Shown here: in pieces, positions 36,120 to 39,968 of the stretch | Layout: each line of letters begins with the position of its first letter | How positions within the stretch are numbered: position 1 is the stretch's first letter | Assembly: GCA_017883165.1 (NCBI GenBank) | Contig: JADGOC010000017.1 | Location: 1-39,968 of the forward strand | DNA length: 39,968 nt | From: Acidobacteriota bacterium | Lineage (GTDB): Bacteria > Acidobacteriota > Vicinamibacteria > Vicinamibacterales > CAVVIG01 | Reading direction: 5' to 3' | The notes under the pieces: generated by a model | Databases searched by the model: none | Seen by the model: the letters and a program-made list of their open reading frames with translations, nothing else | Told to the model about the DNA's origin: nothing | Translations under genes and position numbers: made by a program

Positions 36120-36120
36120 C
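36100..36120 (-). promoter_or_regulatory. HAIR-like operator for HspR
   Basis: GTTGACA-N7-ACTCAGG matches the HAIR consensus CTTGAGT-N7-ACTCAAG in 10 of 14 positions with exact spacing. The left half overlaps the -35 hexamer, so bound repressor would block RNA polymerase. The hspR gene lies downstream in the same operon. Confidence 0.5.
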
Positions 36121-36151
36121 CTGTGGCGTTCTGGTTGCCAAATTCAGGTGT

Positions 36152-36157
36152 TATACT
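36152..36157 (+). promoter_or_regulatory. Candidate -10 element of the FecR-domain gene
   Basis: TATACT, five of six consensus matches, 43 bases before the ATG at 36200. No good -35 stands 16-18 bases upstream. It faces away from the dnaK promoter. Confidence 0.3.
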
Positions 36158-36199
36158 GCTTCCGCCAGCTACTCCTGCCTTCCCTCGACGAGGCGGCCT

Positions 36200-37519
36200 A
36201 TGCCCCGGGTCCGGTTCATCGCCTCCGCCTTCTCCATCCTGTTGATGACATGTGCGCTCTTGCTGGCGCCCGCTTCCGGCGCGCGCGCCCGAGAGAGGCA
36301 TGACCCCCAGGAGCCGACAGCGCCGCCCGCGCACATCGCCCTCGTCGACGGCGCGGCCACCATCGATCGAGACGGACACTCCGCGCCGGCGGCGTCGAAT
36401 GTGCCGTTCGTCCCGGGTGATCACCTTCGGACAACGACCGGCCGCGTCGACGTGCTCTTCCCGGACGGCACGGCGCTCGACGTCGACGAGCACTCCGCAG
36501 TCGATCTGCAATCGCCGACGCTCATCCGGCTCACCGCGGGCCGCGTCATCCTCACGGTGTGGGGCGCGAGCGATCCGGCGTCGGCCGTGCGGTATCAGAT
36601 CGACACGCCGGCCGCCTCGGCGTGGACGGGCGGCGCCGGGGAATATCGCGTGTCGGTCCTCGCTGGTCGGACGGAAACCGAGCTCGTGGTGCTGCGAGGC
36701 GCGGCGGTGCTCGACACCGAACGTGGATCGATGCCAGTGCACGCCGGCGAACGCGCGTTCGTGCGCAACAACGACGCGCCGTCCTTTCCGCTGCCGTTCA
36801 ATTCGGCGCGCCTCGATGCCTTCGACCAGTGGACGATGGAGCTGGCGGCTGCGCGCACCAGCACCGCCTCGGCCGACTATCTGCCGCCGGATCTTCAGAT
36901 GTACGGTGGCACGCTGGCTCGGTACGGCGAATGGGCGTACACCGCACCGTACGGCTACGTCTGGTATCCCACGGTCGAGTCCGATGCCTGGCTGTGGCCG
37001 ACGCATCACTACGGGCGCTGGGAATACGCGCGCAACCGGCAATACTGGGTGCCCCGGCAGCCCCGGGAGCCCGAGAGGCCAAGCCGCACGTGGACGCCCA
37101 CCGGATCCATCACCCACCGCACGGCGCCCATCCAGGCGCCGCCCCCCGCACACACTGTCCACAATGTCGTCGTCGCGCACGCGGCGGGCGCAAGCGTGGC
37201 GGTTTCCCGCGCGCCGGATGCCGCGGTTCCTTCTCCGCCGCTGGCGGTGCCGCGCCTTGTTCCCTCGTACTCCGGTCCGCCTCGCGTGATGCCGGTGCCG
37301 ACGCCCACTCCGCCGCCACCGCCACACGCCGCGCCACAAGCACCGCCACCGCAGGCCACGCGATCGGCGCAGCCGCCTCCTCCCGCGCAGCCTCGCCCAC
37401 AGCAGCAGCCGTCGCCCGCGGCGCCAACGACCGCCGTACCACGCAACGGCGTTTCGCCGCCGGCGCGTGCGGGCGTGCCTTCACACTCGAGCGCGACCCT
37501 TGGCGGCAGAGGCAGGTAG
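36200..37519 (+). CDS. Exported FecR-domain protein with DUF6600-like and Pro-rich regions
   Basis: The 439-residue product has a signal peptide (FSILLMTCALLLAPASGARA), a FecR-type domain (about 45-180; DHLRTTTGRVDVLFPDGTALDVDE), and a Tyr/Trp-rich segment (about 230-290; YGEWAYTAPYGYVWYP, HHYGRWEYA) that resembles DUF6600. A disordered Pro/Ala/Gln-rich tail (about 300-420) ends it. FecR domains often bind surface ligands or carry signals from the outer membrane, but no sigma factor gene is nearby, so it is unlikely to be an iron-signalling FecR. Proteins of this plan are frequent in Acidobacteriota. It lies 14 bases before the penicillin-binding protein gene, suggesting an envelope role. Confidence 0.85.
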   Translation: MPRVRFIASAFSILLMTCALLLAPASGARARERHDPQEPTAPPAHIALVDGAATIDRDGHSAPAASNVPFVPGDHLRTTTGRVDVLFPDGTALDVDEHSAVDLQSPTLIRLTAGRVILTVWGASDPASAVRYQIDTPAASAWTGGAGEYRVSVLAGRTETELVVLRGAAVLDTERGSMPVHAGERAFVRNNDAPSFPLPFNSARLDAFDQWTMELAAARTSTASADYLPPDLQMYGGTLARYGEWAYTAPYGYVWYPTVESDAWLWPTHHYGRWEYARNRQYWVPRQPREPERPSRTWTPTGSITHRTAPIQAPPPAHTVHNVVVAHAAGASVAVSRAPDAAVPSPPLAVPRLVPSYSGPPRVMPVPTPTPPPPPHAAPQAPPPQATRSAQPPPPAQPRPQQQPSPAAPTTAVPRNGVSPPARAGVPSHSSATLGGRGR

Positions 37520-37533
37520 AATGGCTCTGAGCC

Positions 37534-39816
37534 ATGCCACACGTCGTCGTTAAGGTCGCGCGCCAGGCCGGCATCGCGGCGTTGTTCATCGTCGTGGCGA
37601 CGCTCGGCATCCTCAGCGGCGTCCTCTTTGCCTACGCCGGCGATCTGCCGCAAGTCTCCGCGCTCGATGACTATTCTCCGAGCACGATTACGCGCGTGTA
37701 CGCGGCCAACGGCCAGGTCATCGGCGAATTCGCCACCCAGCGCCGCATCGTCGTCGGCTATGACGACATCAATCCTCTGCTGCGCCAGGCGATCATCGCG
37801 ACCGAAGACGCGGAGTTCGATCGGCATTTCGGCGTCAACTTCTGGCGCATCGTCGTGGCCGCGTTCACCGACATCGTCGAACGCCGGCGCGCGCAGGGCG
37901 CCAGCACGCTGACGCAGCAGCTGGCCAGAAACCTCAAGGACCAGTTCGGCCTCACCAACGAGAAGTCCTTCGAACGCAAGATGAAAGAAGCGATTCTCGC
38001 CGTGCAGATCGAGAAGCGCTACACGAAGAAAGAGATCTTCACGATCTACTGCAATCAGATGTATCTCGGCCACGGCGCGTACGGCGTCGAGGCGGCGTCG
38101 CGGCTCTACTTCCAGAAGTCGAACAAACAGCTGTCGCTCGAGGAAGCGGCGCTCATCGCCGGCATCTTCCAGACGCCCGAGCGCCAGAGCCCCTTCGTCG
38201 ACATGCGGCGCGCCACCAACCGCCGCAACGTCGTGCTGCAGCGCATGGCGGACGAGCACTACATCACGCCGGCGCAGGCGGACGCCGCCAAGCAGCGGCC
38301 GATCGTCACGCGAGGCCAGCCGACGCAGCCGCCCGGCATCGCGCCGTTCTTCGTCGAGGAGGTGCGCAAGCATCTCGAGCATCAGTACGGCGCGAAGGTG
38401 CTGTACGAAAACGGCCTGTCGGTGATGACAACGCTCGATACGACGCTGCAGGAAGTGGCGAACCGCGCCCTCGAGCACGGCTTGCGACAGCTCGACAAAC
38501 GCCACGGCTTCCGCCGCGTCAAACGCAACGAGATCGTCGAGGGGCGGACCATCGAGGCCTTCCGCGACGATCGCTGGGCGCGTCCGATCGCGGCCGGCGA
38601 CATCGTGCCGGCGGTGGTCGTGTCGGTCGCGAAGCCGGCGGCGCGTCTTCGTATTGGGCGCTACCACGCCGACCTCGCGCACGACGGATTCGCCTGGACC
38701 CGCCGCACGTCCGCCATCGAACTCTTCAAGCCGGGCGACGTGATTGAGGTGGCGGTCACCAAGATCGATGAGGCGACAGGCGCCGCCTCCGTCTCGCTCG
38801 AGCAGACGCCGCTCGTCGAGGGCGCCATCGTCGCGATCGACAACCGCACGGGTCAGATCAAGGCGATGGTGGGCGGCTGGAACTTCAATCGCAGCAAGTT
38901 CAACCGCGCCGTGCAGGCGTATCGCCAGATGGGATCGACCTTCAAGCCGATCGTGTACACGACGGCCATCGATCGGGGCTTCACGCCGGCGTCGATTCTG
39001 ATCGACGCGCCGATCACGTATCCGGCCGGCAACGGACAGCTCTACAGCCCGCACAACTACGACCACAAGTTCGAAGGCGCCATGACGCTGCGCCATGCGC
39101 TCGAGGAATCGCGCAACATTCCCGCCATCAAGATGATGGATACGCTCGGCCCGAAGAACGTCCTCGACTACGCCAAGCGGTTCGGCTTCGAGGAGGACTT
39201 TCCGCCGTATCTGCCGATCGCGCTCGGGGCCGGCGACGCGACGCTCCTCGAAACAACCAGCGCCTACTCGGTGTTTCCGAACCAGGGCGTGCGGATGAAA
39301 CCGTTCGCGGTGCTGAAGGTGCAGGATCGCGATCGGAATCTGCTCGAGGAGAACCGCGGCGAGCCGGTGGACGTCATCCGAGCGGACACGGCATTCGTCA
39401 TGACGAACCTCCTGCGCGGCGTCGTACTGCGCGGCACGGGCGCCGCCGCGGCGAGCCTCAATTGGCCGCTCGCCGGCAAGACCGGCACCGTCGACGACAA
39501 CACCGACGCATGGTTTGTCGGCTTCGATCCGGACATCACGGTCGGCGTGTGGGTCGGGTACGACGAGAAGAAATCGCTCGGCAGCCTCGAGCAGGGCGCC
39601 GTCGCCGCGCTGCCGATCTGGATGGAATTCGTCAAAGCCTACATCGATGGACGGCCCGACAAGCTGCACCCGCCGCAGTTCGAAGCCCCCGGCAACATCG
39701 TCTTTCTCACGGTCGACAAGACGACGGGCGCGGTGCTCTCGCCGGACACGCCGGGGGCGATCGTCGAAGCGTTCATCTCCGGCACGCAGCCCGGCGCGGC
39801 GAGTTTCAGCCGCTAG
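37534..39816 (+). CDS. Class A penicillin-binding protein (bifunctional peptidoglycan synthase)
   Basis: The enzyme polymerises lipid II and crosslinks peptide stems in the periplasm. The 760-residue protein has an N-terminal membrane anchor (about 11-34), a GT51 glycosyltransferase domain with E91 in ATEDAEFDRHFGVN and GASTLTQQLARNL (122-134), an OB-like insert (about 320-425), and a transpeptidase with S468-TFK (SxxK), SRN (526-528) and KTG (649-651). All catalytic motifs are intact. The plan is that of PBP1a, so mrcA would be a fitting symbol. The stop TAG overlaps the stop of the minus-strand gene in a CTAG palindrome. It shares a transcript with the FecR-domain gene. Confidence 0.94.
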   Translation: MPHVVVKVARQAGIAALFIVVATLGILSGVLFAYAGDLPQVSALDDYSPSTITRVYAANGQVIGEFATQRRIVVGYDDINPLLRQAIIATEDAEFDRHFGVNFWRIVVAAFTDIVERRRAQGASTLTQQLARNLKDQFGLTNEKSFERKMKEAILAVQIEKRYTKKEIFTIYCNQMYLGHGAYGVEAASRLYFQKSNKQLSLEEAALIAGIFQTPERQSPFVDMRRATNRRNVVLQRMADEHYITPAQADAAKQRPIVTRGQPTQPPGIAPFFVEEVRKHLEHQYGAKVLYENGLSVMTTLDTTLQEVANRALEHGLRQLDKRHGFRRVKRNEIVEGRTIEAFRDDRWARPIAAGDIVPAVVVSVAKPAARLRIGRYHADLAHDGFAWTRRTSAIELFKPGDVIEVAVTKIDEATGAASVSLEQTPLVEGAIVAIDNRTGQIKAMVGGWNFNRSKFNRAVQAYRQMGSTFKPIVYTTAIDRGFTPASILIDAPITYPAGNGQLYSPHNYDHKFEGAMTLRHALEESRNIPAIKMMDTLGPKNVLDYAKRFGFEEDFPPYLPIALGAGDATLLETTSAYSVFPNQGVRMKPFAVLKVQDRDRNLLEENRGEPVDVIRADTAFVMTNLLRGVVLRGTGAAAASLNWPLAGKTGTVDDNTDAWFVGFDPDITVGVWVGYDEKKSLGSLEQGAVAALPIWMEFVKAYIDGRPDKLHPPQFEAPGNIVFLTVDKTTGAVLSPDTPGAIVEAFISGTQPGAASFSR

Positions 39817-39968
39817 GCGCTCTCCTTCGACCCCCGCTCTCGCGCGTACTTCGTGATCAGGACCAGGCCGAGCACCTGCGTCCACTCCGACACGATATTG
39901 CCGATCACCTGGCCAGCCTTGCCGTTGGCGTCGGTGCGCGCGTAGACGACCGCCCACGCCGCGCCGGT
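39813..39968 (-). CDS. 3' end of an unknown minus-strand gene
   Basis: The last 51 codons of a frame that enters from the right edge. GC-rich third positions and a clean stop show that it is coding. The visible C-terminus is WAVVYARTDANGKAGQ..., then a moderately hydrophobic stretch (about 23-40) and a basic end KYARERGSKESA. A small membrane protein is possible. No family can be named from this fragment. Confidence 0.6.
   Translation of the reverse strand, partial: TGAAWAVVYARTDANGKAGQVIGNIVSEWTQVLGLVLITKYARERGSKESA

Noticed and set aside
37290-37500. Tandem repeat in the FecR-domain gene
   Set aside because: The Pro/Ala/Gln codon run is irregular and has no fixed period; it is ordinary low-complexity coding sequence.
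37009-39957. Minus-strand open frame of 982 codons
   Set aside because: Antisense to the penicillin-binding protein, whose motifs are all intact. No domain is visible.

Overview
The window is high-GC DNA (about two-thirds G+C by eye), densely packed with chromosomal genes. It encodes a diderm envelope: lipid A enzymes, the outer-membrane assembly protein BamA, a Skp-like chaperone and the Lol lipoprotein exporter. The secreted subtilase with Ig-like and ASH-type domains, a FecR protein with a Trp/Tyr-rich domain, the DnaK-DnaJ-HspR set and the short tandem repeats in gene gaps together suggest an Acidobacteriota genome, possibly Vicinamibacteria. That assignment is inference; no rRNA gene is present to settle it. 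I see no tRNA, rRNA, CRISPR array, phage or transposase. No gene-free stretch exceeds about 150 bases.

Layout. (1) 1-3001: the start and most of a secreted sedolisin-like subtilase, minus strand, running off the left edge. (2) 3056-19711: a minus-strand train of about 16 genes with tiny gaps or overlaps. In transcription order it holds three small membrane proteins, an enoyl-CoA hydratase, ribH, nusB, lysS, lolC/E, lolD, clpC, bamA, skp/ompH, a fabZ-lpxA fusion, lpxI, a Gfo/Idh oxidoreductase and a UbiD-type decarboxylase. This resembles the lysS-lol-bamA-ompH-lpxD-fabZ-lpxA order of some Deltaproteobacteria, but lpxD is absent and clpC is inserted. (3) 19735-22173: a large membrane protein with a spermidine-synthase-like domain, plus strand. 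(4) 22236-29236: a minus-strand metabolic group with a fatty-acid desaturase, an acyl-CoA dehydrogenase, the MeaB GTPase, a methylmalonyl-CoA epimerase fused to a metallo-beta-lactamase-fold hydrolase, methylthioadenosine phosphorylase, a PfkB-type (adenosine-kinase-like) kinase and a membrane protein. It suggests propionyl/methylmalonyl-CoA handling and purine/MTA salvage. (5) 29327-30337: two small exported proteins, convergent. (6) 30384-36047: a minus-strand heat-shock group dnaK-dnaJ-hspR, then a DnaC-like ATPase and hemW. A promoter and HAIR-like HspR operator lie before dnaK. (7) 36200-39816: a FecR-domain protein and a class A penicillin-binding protein, plus strand, then the 3' end of an unknown minus-strand gene.

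The most unusual signal is a set of short tandem repeat arrays with unit lengths of exactly 7, 8 or 9 bases. They fill gene-to-gene gaps almost from stop codon to start codon. Two are arranged as inverted pairs. Several have become coding: one is the linker of the epimerase-hydrolase fusion, one is an insert in the spermidine-synthase-like protein, and one supplies the tail of DnaJ.
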